Made by a program: the position numbers and the translations under genes. This document shows, in pieces, positions 1 through 13,500 of a DNA stretch of 64,000 nucleotides. The notes under the pieces are model-generated. The model worked only from the letters and a program-made list of their open reading frames with translations, was not told the origin of the DNA and did no database searches. Within the stretch, counting starts at the first letter, position 1. The number at the start of each line of letters is the position of its first letter. Origin of the DNA: Cricetomys ansorgei (taxonomy: Eukaryota > Chordata > Mammalia > Rodentia > Nesomyidae); NCBI GenBank assembly GCA_026225945.1, contig JAMJFZ010004031.1, positions 8,818,001-8,882,000 on the forward strand. The letters run 5' to 3'.

Positions 1-1442
1 ATGGTTCTACACAGAGCAAGAAAAATCAGAATTTCAGAGTGCCAAACCCTTCAAGGACCCAGTATCTGTTTATGTGAATTCTAGTTTAAAGTGTTAATTA
101 TAAGAAAGGGAATCTTATTTTGCTAACGTAGGTCACAGCTTGAAATGTAAAATGGAACTCCACTAGCTGGTTTTTTTGTTTGTTTGTTTGTTTTGGTTTT
201 GTTCTTGTTTTTGTACTTTTTTAAGGTTAGCTTCAATGACTTCTATATAGGGCTATGATCTGGTCATCTTGCTGCTTTTCTCTCTTAGACTACTAGAGAG
301 TCTTCATCTGACTATGGGTTGTGACAACATTTGGCCTTCACTTGGCTCAAACTTAATACACAGAGCGAAACCTAAGTTCTGAATAATGAGATTAAGCTAT
401 AAGGTGGACACAGAGGTGATTATCATTGAAATTATGCCAAAAAAGTTCTTATAGACTCATTATTAACAGATCCTGAAAAGTACATTGTAGGAACCCAGGA
501 CAGTTTCAAAACTCCTCCTCATGCTCCTCAGAGCTGGCCTTCTACACCGCTCAGCCCTCAGAGGCTGCTCCTACCTACAGTTCTCAGATTCCGTAGCCTT
601 GTGGGATTTATTAAGTGCCACATGTATAAATGACACGCCAGACATGAGGAAGGTTCACAAACATGGAAACAAGCTGGGAGTAGTGGCACACGTCTGCCAC
701 CCTGGCACTCAGGAGGCTGAGGCAGGAGGATCGGGAGTTTAAGGACAGCTGGACAGCTGGGCTACTTAGCAACCCAATCTCAAAAACAAAACAAAACAAA
801 AAAAAAATAACAACAAAAAAGCCTAAAGTATTTATGTGTGTATTAGGTTTGTGCCACGGTTGTAGTAAGTTATATCATATTTATATGAAGCCTCCGCCCT
901 GCATTGAGGCCTTTTCCAAAACCTTGGTAAGAAATGTTTACGTTTCTTAGCACCAACAAAATGGAGTCACTCTTAGAGACATTCTGTATACCGTTAACTC
1001 GACCAATTCTACTTAGATTCTAATGATATAAAGACAAAAACAAAAAACAAAAAACACTACAGTGTTTGAAATCTTTCAGTAAAACAGATTTTAACAAACA
1101 CACAGTTCAAGGAAGGAAAACACAAGTAGCTTTTGATTAAGGAAGATTGCTTCAAACATATATTTATAAGAAGGAAAAATCTGGAGCAAAGCCAAGACTA
1201 GTATTTAAAAAAAGAGCATAGGGCTTGTAAAACCCCAGGCCTCGGGAAGTGGAGGAAGGGTCCAGGAGTTCAGCCTTCAGCCACAGGCACCGAGGCGCAG
1301 GAAAGCTGGGCCACCCCGCCACCAAGAGGAGAATCAGTGGCATTTTACAAAGTCAATGGCATTTTACAAAGTCAAGTGCTGCAGCCTCTGCTTAATGTCG
1401 GGAACAGTCGTTTCTTTTACAATCTTGCTTTCCTGTTTCTAG
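1..1442 (+). other. Gpr155: Gpr155 intron (5' part cut by window edge)
   Basis: No exon signature seen. It contains a B1-like SINE at about 665-800 (+) ending in an A-rich tail and several A-rich tracts. The rest is unremarkable. Confidence 0.6.
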
Positions 1443-1527
1443 GCCTTCTAGCAGTTTCTTTGTTTCTTTTAAAAAAGCATGAGAGCACACAGATCCCCGT
1501 GGGAATCATCATAATATCTGGCTGGGG
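1443..1527 (+). CDS. Gpr155: Gpr155 coding exon (first in window)
   Basis: Acceptor is a pyrimidine-rich tract ending TTTCTAG at 1442; donor is GTAAGT at 1528. The 85-nt exon begins at codon position 2 and ends after position 2. It encodes LLAVSLFLLKKHESTQIPVG followed by IIIISGWG, a membrane helix, a short charged loop and the start of the next helix. Exons for the N-terminal transporter-like region must lie upstream of the window. Confidence 0.9.
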
Positions 1528-4500
1528 GTAAGTGTCGTTTTTTGTCTGCTTATGGCTCCATGCACAGCTACCGCCCATTCACTCTCTCTCTCACTGGCTG
1601 GTTACAGAATCCCCGCTCTCCTCGTCGGTGTGCTTCTGATAACCGGAAAGCACAACGGAGACAGCATTGACTCGGCCTTCTTTTACGGGAGAGAGCAGGT
1701 GAGAAGAGTTTATTGGCAGTTCCCTTCTTGAGAATGTCTCTTTTTAGCTAATATTAAGTTGAAAATATATTTTAATTTGTTGTATATGACATGCTGATTT
1801 TATATCACCCTGTGACACCTCAAGATTATGAGCATTTTTAGCTGAAGATTTCTAAATGCTTACTAACGATTATTTTTTGAAAATTTTTATTTTTTAAGAT
1901 TTTTTTTAAAATTTTGTGTATGAGTGTCTTGCCTGAGTGTATGTGTGTGCAGGAGAGTGGAGGCCAGAGGGAGCTGGAGACCCTGGAGCTGGAGTTAGGC
2001 TCTTCTGAGCCTCCAAGGGGTGGGTGGGAATCCAACCCAGCCAGGTCCTCTGCAAGAGCAGAAAGTGGACTAGCTTTCTAGCCTCCTTGATTGATTTTTA
2101 TTAAAATACACGTATGCACTATAATAGTAAATGTCAAATATACTGCTCTTATCAGAAGTACAGATTCCAGAACAAAATGCATCTGAGGAAAGTGTTCCTG
2201 AGAAGCTATAGACTGGGAGGCCCATGGGACCTGCTGGATTTTTCAGGGTAGGACCCAAGGGCTTAGGTTTTTAAAAACTTCCACAAGAGATTTTGAATTC
2301 TTGCCTTTTGTTTTGCAGTTTTGAACTTAATTTGGTTTTGTGCAAATAAGCAACATTGCATATAAAAAGTACTTATACTAATATATCCAGCTGATGCTCA
2401 TAAATCTTAGCTATAATTTTTACAATCATTGCTATAAGAAAGCCTCTATTCACTGAAGTATGCTTGAACGACATGCAGCATTTAAAATAAATAAAGGGTC
2501 TCTAAGAAATCATTTTAGTTAGTTAAAGGAAACCAATGACTGTTTTGTTAACCATTTGCTATACAATGAAACATTCTAAGAGACTTCTATGATTACAGAC
2601 AAATCATAATTTCTTTACAAGTAAGTCACAGTCCTTCCATATTTCCTATCCGTTTTGAAACAAAAAAAACGTGTTGTGGAGTATTTAGATGTATACAGAT
2701 GTATTTTCTATCAAAAAAAAAAAGTAGCTCTTAAACCTACTGTACTAAGACCATTAAGACGAGATTGTGAAAACTGGCCTAACATCTTTTTCTGATGCTG
2801 GCAGATGATCATCACAGCAGTCACCCTGTTCTGCAGCATTCTCATAGCTGGCGTGTCACTCATGTGCATGAACCGTACCACCCAAGCTGGTCACTATGAA
2901 GGTTTTGGCCAATCTCAGAACCACAAACCAGTAGAGCCTGGGAGCACTGTGTTTGAAGAGAGCCCAGCACCAACGAATGAACCAGAACTCTTTCCAACTT
3001 CTGTCCCAGAAACAAGTATGAGCCCTACCTGTATTTTAAAACAAACAAACCAAAACTGCCCCACGTATTCTAGATGTTTTTGTTCAATGGAAATTCACTT
3101 CCTTACTCTAAATATTATAGGCATTTGTCAAATGAACAGCTTGAATGATTCTATTAGAAATTCATTCTTCTAGCGCTTCATTCATTAATCTGAGATTAAT
3201 GTTTTGTTGAATTCTAAGACTTCCAAGAGAGGTTGGTTAGTTTGTTGCTTGTTCTTACTCTGTAACCTGGGCTTAGACTCCTGCTTAAACCTCCTGAATG
3301 CTGGGATTACCAGAAGAGCCACCATGCCAGTTTGCAGTGCTGGGGACTGAACCCAGAGCCTCATACATGCTCGCCAAGTGTTCTACTGCTAAGCCTATCC
3401 CCAGGTTTGACCTGAGAATTTTGGAAGTGAAAGGGAAGGAAGGTCCTTCCTACGAAGCTAAACACACACATATCCTATTTTAACATTTTATCAGGCAAAT
3501 GCCATCAATAAAATGAATTTTAAGGAAAGACCTAACTGAATTTAAGGTTAGTCATAGAAATTATCCATCTACAAACAATAAGTCACAGGTCAAGCCAGAT
3601 TTACCACCTTATTTTGTATAGTTTTTCTCAGTTAAGAAAAAAAAAAAAAATTTAATGCCAGACAGCTGTGGTGCATGCCTTCAATCCCAGCACTCAGGAG
3701 GCAGAGGCAGGCAGATCTGAGTTTGAGGCCAGCCTGGTCTCCAGAGTGAGTTCCAGAACAGCCAGGGCTACACAGAGAAACCCTGACTTTTAAGAGTTCT
3801 ACCCAACTTGAATATTCTATCCACAATGCTGTGGGACGTAGTCACACCCGTTCACTTACGTGTTGTCTATGGCCGAGTCCATGCTGGAATGGCAGAGTCG
3901 AATCATCACCACAGCGCCCCAGTGGCCTTCATGAAAAACGCTGGGTCATTTCACCTTACAGCTTGTAGTCCATCATCCAGGGAAGCCAGGGCAGGAGCTG
4001 ATGCAGAGGACCTGGAAGAGTGCTGCTTTCTGGCTTGCTCCTCATGGAGTTTTCAGTCTCCTTTCTGACAGCACGCAGCACCACTATCCTGGGATGGCAC
4101 CACCCACAGGGAGCTGGGCCCTCCCACATCAGTCATCAATTAAGAAAATGCTCCACAGGCTTGCCCATGGGCTAATCTGGTGGGGCATTTGTTTCAACTT
4201 TCTTCCAAATTGATTCTAGCTGGTGTCAAGTTGACATAAAACTAGCCGGCATGATTGACCTCTTGTCACCTTGACACACAAACATATCACTGTCAAACCA
4301 TAACCTTTCCCTTTCTTGCTCATTTCCAAGATCTCACATTAACATTAACATCACAAAATAAAACATTTCAACTTTGAAAAGGCCTACAGTCTTTAAAATT
4401 TAAAACACTTTAAAAGTTCAGTTTCTTTAAAACATTCAAAGTCTCTCTAAAATTCCAAAGTCTCAACTGTGGGCTCCTGTAAAATCAAAAATAAGTTAAA

Positions 4501-7500
4501 TATTTTCTGACTCCAAGAGAGAAGAACCAGGGTACAATCACAATCGGATCAAAGCAAAACCAGAGTCCAACCATGTCAGACTTCTAGGATCCCCAATCTA
4601 GGTCCAAAGGGCTTGCCACCACACACACAGCTTATCTCCTCAGCTTAGGCCGGCTCCACTCCCCAGCTGCTGTCTTTGGTGATCTTCCCATGGTACTGCG
4701 GCTCCAAAATTATAGGGTCTCTACTGCAACTGGGCTGCACTTTCCCCAGTGGCCTCTCCTGGGCTCTCTTCAGGGTCTCCAACCCTGCCACATGCTGCCA
4801 AGCCTCAACTTCTCTCCATGATCCCTTCAATCCTAGGGCTTCTTCTTCAACTGAGGCTGCACATTCAATGAAAGGCCTCGCCTGGCCTCTCATGGTACTA
4901 CCTCAGCTTCTCTCCATGACCCCTTCATGCCTTTAAAACTAGTAGCACCTGGGAAACTCTTACACATCACCAAGTTCAGTTACCAGCGCTAGGTACAGAC
5001 TTGGTCACCTCTGGACCACAGTGTCCTTGTGCTGACCTTGAGGAAATCCCAGAGAATTTCACCTCAATCATGCTGATCTCTTCTTAATCACAGATCATTT
5101 CTCAGATCCAGCTGGCCAGCACTGATTGTCCCAGTAAAGCAAAGATTTCACTTCAGTGGTTCTGACCTCTTGTTAATCACAGCTGCTTCTTCAGCCCCAG
5201 CTGCCCAGAACCACAGATTTCCACGAATTCCAAAGTCCTTCCACAGCCCTCCCCAAAACGGCAGAGTCCGTCACAGCAGTACCCCATAAAACCTGGTTCC
5301 AATTTCTGTCTTAGTTAAGGTTACTATTGCTGTGATGAAACACTGACCAAAAGCAACCTAGGAGGAAAGAGTGTATTTCACCTCACAGCTTATAGTGCGT
5401 CATCCAGGGAGGTCAGGGCAGGAACTCAAGGTGGGAGCTCAGGCAGAGGCCATCGAGGAACTTTGCTTACTGGCTTGCTCCTCATGGTTTGCTCAGCCTG
5501 CTTCTTATAGCACCCAGGACCACCAGTTGAGGGGTAGCACTACCCACAGTAGGTAGATATTCCTCATTTTATTCATCTGTTTCCCTACTGAGTGGTATTT
5601 AATTTGCTTTGAAATATTTCTTTGTTAGAAACAAAGCAGCAGTGAACATCTGTCTTCATATATCCTTGAGTACACATCAAGACTGTTCTTAGGATGGTGT
5701 TTGTGAGTCATTGGAAATAAAAATCCTCATGGAAACCTACTTTTATGGATCCAGTTCCAGATTTCCTTGGCTTACACATATATTGCTGGAATCTCTTTCT
5801 GAATATATAGGCAGCATTTCGCTATTTCCAGACATACTGTTCCTGTCTCCGCTTCTCGGGATTTCTAAGTGTGGCTCACTGGTTTCCCTCTCAAGCAAAG
5901 GAGCCATTCAGAGCAAGGAGTTCTCCCTCCGTGTGATCCCGTGTCTACCCCTCACCTATATTTTCCAGTTCCTGCTAGAGTCTTATTCTTTCCTGACAGG
6001 AAACCCTGCCTCCCATCACTTCCGGATCCAGTCTAGTTTATGTGAACCGGCCTGAGGAGCTTTGATCACATGAGGCTCCTGCTTGCAGTATGGGTCAAGA
6101 CCCTCAAGTCCCTCCAATACCCATTGTTCCTGCTCAGGCCCTGCTGAGGCGGAAGCCTCTGCCTGTGTGCATTACCAAACTCTCCATGCTTTGCCCGTTC
6201 GGGCACTGTGTCATCTCACCTGTCTTCCTGCTTTTGCTGCATAGTCTTTACCTGGGCTCACCGGCAATTTGTAATGACATCATCAGAATTTTATCCTTTC
6301 AATCTTCTTGATCGTGTTCCTTCTAAAACTGAAGTTCAATGATGGCTTTGCTAAAACATTAGCAAACATGCCCAACCTCCTTCCCTTCCTTACTTTCTTT
6401 GCACTTTGCATTTATTCTCTGAATCAATCTGATCTGGGGCAGAGCTAGAAGACCACCGCCTTCACGTAACGTGCCGTGTCTTCCTCCATGAATGTTTTAG
6501 GATAGCTGGCAAAGGCTAACATCTCTTCGAAGCACTGAACAAGAGTCCTAAGAGACCCTTGGGAGATTTTTGTACTTACCTTTCACCTGATTTTTAGAAA
6601 CAGGGAAACGCTGAACTTTAAGCCCTGTCAATAACATCCCCAGCAAGAAAACTAATTTGAACTTATGTTGTTACTGGGACAGCTATCTGCTATGTCCATA
6701 GGAAACCTGCAGTATTTGTGCGCCTTATTTATAAACCTAATTGCATTGAAGCTTTTTGTTCAGTGTTGTTTTTGTGGTACTGAAATTGAACCCAGGGCCT
6801 CATGCATGCTAGGAAGGTGCTCTCCCCTTGTGCCCACAGCCTATTCCTTCATCTCAGTGTTTCATAACTGCTTTTGTTTATGTAAATACTACTTCTGACT
6901 TGTCTTTATAGCCTCGGTTCCTGGTAAGATAGCAGGCTTACTGTACATACTTAATAATATTGTTTTTATATGCAAATAGAGATGGGTGGGTGGATAAGGT
7001 ATGCCATGATTCTCTGGTGCTATCATGAGAAGTGCTTGAGTAAAATAATTATTTACCTGTCTACCTATGTTCCTAAGGAAAAGGTTTTAAAATTTGCCTG
7101 GTTATGTTTCTTTCCTAGAAATATAAACATATAACACCTCAGATGTCCAATCCTGGCCTTCTCTAGTTTGGTAACTCAACATGGTTCATTTATCTCTGCT
7201 CCTTGTTACATATTTTCTAAGACCTGTGATTTTTTTCATTATAAATAGTGTATAATTAGGATCACATTTTAGTATGTGATCAAGAGTTAGGCAAATATGT
7301 CTGGAGAGATGGTTCAGTTGTTGAGAGCAGCAAGTGCTGCTCTTGCAGGAGACTTGGGTTCAGCTCCCAGTCTGCACGTGGTGGCTCACAATGCCTATAA
7401 TTTCAGTCTAGGGGATCAGGTGCTCTCTTTATCAGGCTCACACATGGTACACATACATATACATAGGCAAAACATCCATACACATAAAACAGAAATATGT

Positions 7501-10500
7501 AAATCTTAAAAATAAATTAAATCTTGAAAATAAATAAAAAACAGTTTGTTTAATAAAAAATAAAAAGAAAGCACTTGGGCTACTGATAAGTCCTTGTGTT
7601 TGAAAAAGAAACTGCAAAGTGCTTTTTTACGTAGGCCATAACTGCTTTTCTATATGCACATGTGTATGCATGCCTATGTTCATTCCCTAGGGGTACGTCA
7701 TTGAAGTGTGCAGGCCTCACATGCTTTCTTAATTTTTATATCTTTCCATGTAATTTCATTATTTAAACCTTTGCATATCTGAAGAGAGCTAGGCTACATA
7801 ATCCATTTTCTTTTCTGTTATTCTGTGGTTCCGTTTTTAACCTTGAGGTGGCATTGTTATCTTAAAGTTAAAAAGACACTTGAAATGGCTTATAGATGAT
7901 AGCTTTTACACTTTAAAATCCTTTTGTTTCTTTAAGAATATCACAGAAGAACTCAAGTACATTATCAATGAGGGGTTAAGCATGGACTATTACTCATTTT
8001 TCTAGCATGTACATTTTAACAGTTTATCACCATTGTTATTATTCTATTAATACTGCAGCCCATGCCAGGAAGCGCCATGCCTATATAACTGTAAAAGATT
8101 TTAAAGGGCACTGTGTGCAGTGATCTGAGGAAATATATATACATATAAGACAGGAATATACAGCTAGTCAGCATATGTTGCACTGACTTCCAAAGAGCAG
8201 TCTGTCTGTAAGCCAGAGATTCAGCCGTGTGTGCTTGAAAAGGAAAAAGTAGAAGCTGCTTCCGCTGCACCTTCCAGACTCCTATGAGATGCGGGTGCTT
8301 GACAGGTGTGACTGTCGAGAGGAACCTAGCCGATTTTATCAGCCTCACCCGGATGAGGCTTCCGGAGGACTGTAAAAGACTGTCCAGAAAAAAGGGGGTG
8401 CCTTTTTGTCCAGTAACTGGGGTGGGCAGATGGAGAGTCCAAGTTGCAGGCGGCTTTCTTTTAGGCCAGCATTAGACCAACATGGTAATCAGCAGATCGG
8501 TTGTGCTTGTGAAAGTGATGAATGGAAGTTTTGTGTTTTAGGAAATGGTTGAATTTTAGCTTCCAAAGCACAGTGGAGAGGAACCTTCTCATACAGCAGG
8601 GGGACAATGTAAGGGAGCTGACCATTTGTCTGACACTGTTTAATGGTTCACTGCTGTATAGGCACAACTGGATATGTGCCCTACAGAAAACGTTTCCTCG
8701 GAGACAGCATGAGTGGCTTGGGCGTGAGTTGGCATCTTTTTAACTTGTGCGATTCTGCTGTGGTTGAGGTCTACCTTCAGATACTATTTCATCTGTCTAG
8801 GTTGCTGTTCTTGCTCCTTGGGAAATGGAGAATTACACTGTCCATCAATAGAGCCAGGAACCAACACAACTGACAATGGGCCTGTGACTTCTTCCTTTGA
8901 GAAAAGTAAGTGCCCCAAGGCTATGAGGATGGGCTAAAGGGGGGGGGGGGACTCTTTGTCTTTCTTTGTGAAAGAAAGGCTTTCTATTGAAGCTGCACGC
9001 TGTAGAGTATGGCTCGAGAATATGTTTCCAATAAGATGGGGGAAGTGCCATGATTATGATCTTATGATCATAATCATAGAGACAGTCACTTAAAAAATAA
9101 AAATTTTAAAGATAGAATTATAATACATATTTCCCAATAAATTTTTGTGGCTGAGGGTATAGCTCGGTGGTAAGTACTTGCCCAGCAAGCATGAAATCCC
9201 AGGTTCAATCCCCAGTGCTAAAAAAAAAAAAAGAAATTAATTTAAGTGGTAAGTCCAGTAAAAATTTCCAAAACCTATTAAACTTTGTCCTTTTAAAAAA
9301 TTTTAAAAGCTGAGATTGTCCTCGTAGATTTATTCTCTAAGACCAGGACTAATTCATTAGTTAGGCTTTTTCACAAAATGCAAAAGGTAATAGTACATTT
9401 GTCTCATGGTTTGTCAAAACAGGACGTAATAGAGTATTCTTGGCTCATGTGGATTTATCACAGATACAACTTTATTAATTCAACTTTTACAAGTAAATAT
9501 AAACTTTTACAGGTTTATTTTACAAGGAAATATAAACTATATGAAATGTGTCTAAATTTATAACATATCTAGACAGAGATCCTTGTTAAATATGTAGACG
9601 GATCTATTGCATACTGCATTTTCAGAGACTCTACAGCCAAGACTGTCCAACACACATGAGGGCAGTCTCCAGGGTCACGGACATTAGATCCTGACTCTTG
9701 GCTGAGTGTGCTTCTGTGCTGTTTCTCTTGGGAAGTCGCCATGGACTGGGAATAATCGCTCTGTGCTCACTGTTTTGTAGCCGACCGCTGTGTGAGTCGC
9801 TGTGACTCCCAGAGCTGCACCCTAGCCCAGGAGGAAGAGCAGTATCTGCAGAGTGGAGACCCACAGCTGACTCGACACGTCCTGCTGTGTCTGCTTCTCA
9901 TCATTGGCCTATTTGCTGTAAATGTTTCTGCTGCTTCTATTTGGGGTTATTTCTTTCAATATTTGGCTTCTCTCAGGCATCTCAGAGAAACTTCATTGCT
10001 ACTTTGCATTAGTATGGTGGCTAGGTTATCTAAATTTTAACAGTTAGCTAAATGTTTGCGGCTCAAGGATGGGGGCAAAGAATGAACCATCTTCTCTGTT
10101 GCCCAAGCACTAAAGATATTTTTCCAAATAAACTTTTAAAAATAATTTTAGGGGCTAGAGAGACAGCTCCATAACGAAGAGCACGTGCTGCTCTGACAGA
10201 GGACCCAAGTTTCATTCTCAGCATCTACAACCACTGTCTGTAACTCTAGTTCCAAGGGATCTGTCGCCCTTTTCTGGCCTCTCCGGACACAGGCAAACTT
10301 ATGGTAAACATACACACACAGGGAAACATTCATAGATATAAATCTTTTAAGAATTTTTAATATAAAATCTTTTTAATCATAAAAATCTTCATACTATAAA
10401 GAAAACAAGAAAAATGTCACCACACTAATGCCTTCTAATTTTTTCATCAGTTTATTTTATTTTTTTCATGCTGGAAATTGAACCCAGGGCCTCATACATA

Positions 10501-13500
10501 TTAGTCACAAACTTAGCTGCTGACCTCTCTCCTCGGCCCTGTCTACTAATTTTTTAGCACACCTTGCACAGTTGTAGCTGTGTCAGGCTACCATGTTGCT
10601 TTTTCACCTGTGTTGAATAAGGCCACTTGACTGAAGTATTCAAAGCCATTGTTTAAATCACTTCCCAATAAACCGCTGAAAAGCAACATCATAGTTTATT
10701 CAAGTACTTCTATATGAATAGTTCAAAGCTTTTCAAAATGTCCTAATAATCACCTCCAGACACTGTATTTCCTATTGGTAGATTCCCAAAGTTGAGAGAG
10801 CTGCATCAAAGCCCAGAAACATTTCTGTGATACAGATGCATTCTACCAGTTCTTTTCCACAGGGGTATTTACAGAGTCCTCATGCCAGAATCAAATGTTG
10901 AAGGATTTATTTTCAATTTTATAATTTATAAGTACAGTACTTTATCTTATTGTATACAATTCTTTAATTATAGAAGGGTTTTTATTTGTTATCCTCTTTG
11001 GTGAATTATCAATTGTTCTACATGATTCCTTAAGGTGGTTCAAGTGTGACTTCCCTAGAGATGGGAGATGGGCCAAAGCCTCTGAGCATTTTCCCACTTG
11101 GACGCTCATTACAAGCGTGGTTTTAGCCAGCAACATGTAACTGCCATCTAAGAACAAAAGTCAAAAAATAAGAAATGCTGCCAAGAACTGCTGCTTAGTG
11201 ATATAATTGTTTTCATTGTGTCAAACTAATTTTAAAATCCACAGGCTAGTCGGCAGTCCTGATATATTATGTAAGCTTCTGTATTATGGCTCATGTCTTC
11301 TTGCTTCAAATTTGATCAGAATAGACACTGTTTGAATGGCATCTGTCAAGAGGAGAGGTTGAAACCTCTTGTTTGAAAGACAAAGCTTCTACATTCTCTT
11401 GGTGTTTTTCCCTTTTAGTCTTTTCCCATAATTGTTAGCTAGATAAGTTATCATACTGTGTGCTGGGTGGAGAGAAATGACTCTCGCGCTTAATTTCCAA
11501 GTACCCGTTTTTCTTCCCTTTACAGAATCTCTCTAGCTGTTTGTGGTGGCTGTTCAACCACGAGACTGGACGACTCTATGTTGAATTACAGTTTTTCTGT
11601 GCCGTGTTTAACTTTGGCCAGGTATTTATTTACTGAGGACTCTGAGGGGTTCTGTTTTGTCGGGTGAGTTGATTGGGGCGGGATGGGGGGCAGGCGTTCT
11701 TGTTTTCCTTTAAATCAAAAGGGTTTAGTTTGTCAGTGCTGGTACGCATGACAGCTGACAGCTGCTGCCTGTCTCCCGTAGAGATGAATTATTATATTGG
11801 TTTAAATCATCAGAATGTACACTGAGTGTTTCAACCACAAATATCAAATACTTCTGTTTTTTTCTTCTGGCGTTGAGATGAAAAATAATAAGTCATGTGG
11901 GAACAAAATGTCCTCAAATTCTTCTTAAACTTCCTGTGATCTTAATAACTCACTTTGGAAAACTGGCTTCTCTGAGCCTTTAGTTTGGACACTTATGCTA
12001 CTAAACATCGCATATTTATTGAATGACGGGGACTTAAATCAGTATTTTAAAAAGCATGTGTAAATACATCTTAGCGGAGAGTAGTGACCTCCCTTGAGAA
12101 TCTACCTTGTACCAGCCATTGTTAAGGATTTTACATTCATTATCTCATGTACACACCCAAGTACCTACAGAATAGAGACTACCGTTGCCCTGTCACGTTA
12201 TTATTAAAACTGATATTTAATGCCTGGCATTCAGAAGGCTCTGGGTTTAATACCTAGCACTGGGACGGGGGTGGGGGGTGAGGGACTATTTAAAAAAAAA
12301 TAACATTTTACATATTGGGAAATAGTTTAGGTGCAAAGTTCAAAATTTGATCTTTTCATCACTTGCCTTTTTTGCCCCTCCCTTTTTAAGGCGCTGGGAT
12401 CGGACTTTCACTTAGGGTCTTGTATTTACTAGACAAGTGTTCTACAACAAACCACATCCCCAACCCGAACCCTTACTTGTTGATAAGAGAATATTCGTTC
12501 ATAAACTGAATAGAAACTTGAAAAATACTGTATGGGAATCACTGCCTATTAAATTTGAAATATTTTATGATATAAGGCTGTTAAAATTTGTGCTCCTACA
12601 TGTTTTCACCTTCCATTAACCATTCAATGTATTTGCTGTTTCTTTTGGCATTGTTATTGAAGAAGAACAAGGAAACACATTATGTAATCAGTTTGTTAAC
12701 AAACAAACATGGGCACCCAGAGCCATCTGATTCCTGTCTCACTTTGTGATAACGATGTAAGATCTGACATTACCCAACAATAGAACACTAGGCTGAAAAT
12801 TCACAGTTCCCCTTGACATTTTGCATTCAGAAAGCTCACTACAGGCCGAGCCAAGCTAGGACAGGAACTAAGCAAGCTTCATTCCACAGGGCTTTGTCAA
12901 GAACCGAACAATGGCAGGAATGCTGCACTTCAAACACTGCCTACACATCTTATGCCTCCAGTGGTCAAAGGCATGAGAAGACACTAGTCTCACTCCTATC
13001 CCATTTTCCTTTTAAGGCAACAGTTTTCAACCTGTGGGTCACAACCCCTTGGAAGGTCAAACGACCCTTTCACAGGGGTTGCCTAAGACCATCTGCGTAT
13101 CAGACATTTACATTACGATTCATAATAGTGGAAAAATTACAGTTATGAAGTAGCAATGAAAGTAGTTTTATGGTTGGGGGTTATCACAACATGAAGAACT
13201 GTATTAAAGGGTTGCAGCATTAGGAAGGTTGAGAACCACTTTTTTAATCTTAAGGGTTAACAACCTTTAAGGACTTGGTATAGTGAGATATTCCCTTTTA
13301 TTTGTAGTTTAAGAGTAAAGACAATCAAGCCCTTCATGTAATATTTTATACTTAAAAATTTTTAATTCTGTGTGTCTGCTTAAGGCGTGTCTGGGAAAAG
13401 GAAAAGGGGGCCATGTGCGTGCAATATAGTTGGCCTTGGAGGCCATTAGAGGGTGTCAGATTCCCTGGAGTTACAAGCGGTTTTGAGCCACTCGGCATGG

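Larger units (their letters stand above)
3016..8800 (+). other. Gpr155: Gpr155 intron, 5.8 kb, repeat-rich
   Basis: It holds a B1 (3657-3786), a hAT-like fossil (about 3825-3945), an LTR-like pair flanking about 1 kb (3945-5556), antisense ID-like tails near 3342-3402 and 6778-6835, and a B2 (7291-7520). The part from about 7560 to 8800 shows no clear repeat or exon. Confidence 0.6.

Noticed and set aside
8850..8905. Shorter Gpr155 exon starting at 8852
   Set aside because: In frame and bounded by AG, but it drops the conserved cysteine cluster; kept only as a possible minor isoform.
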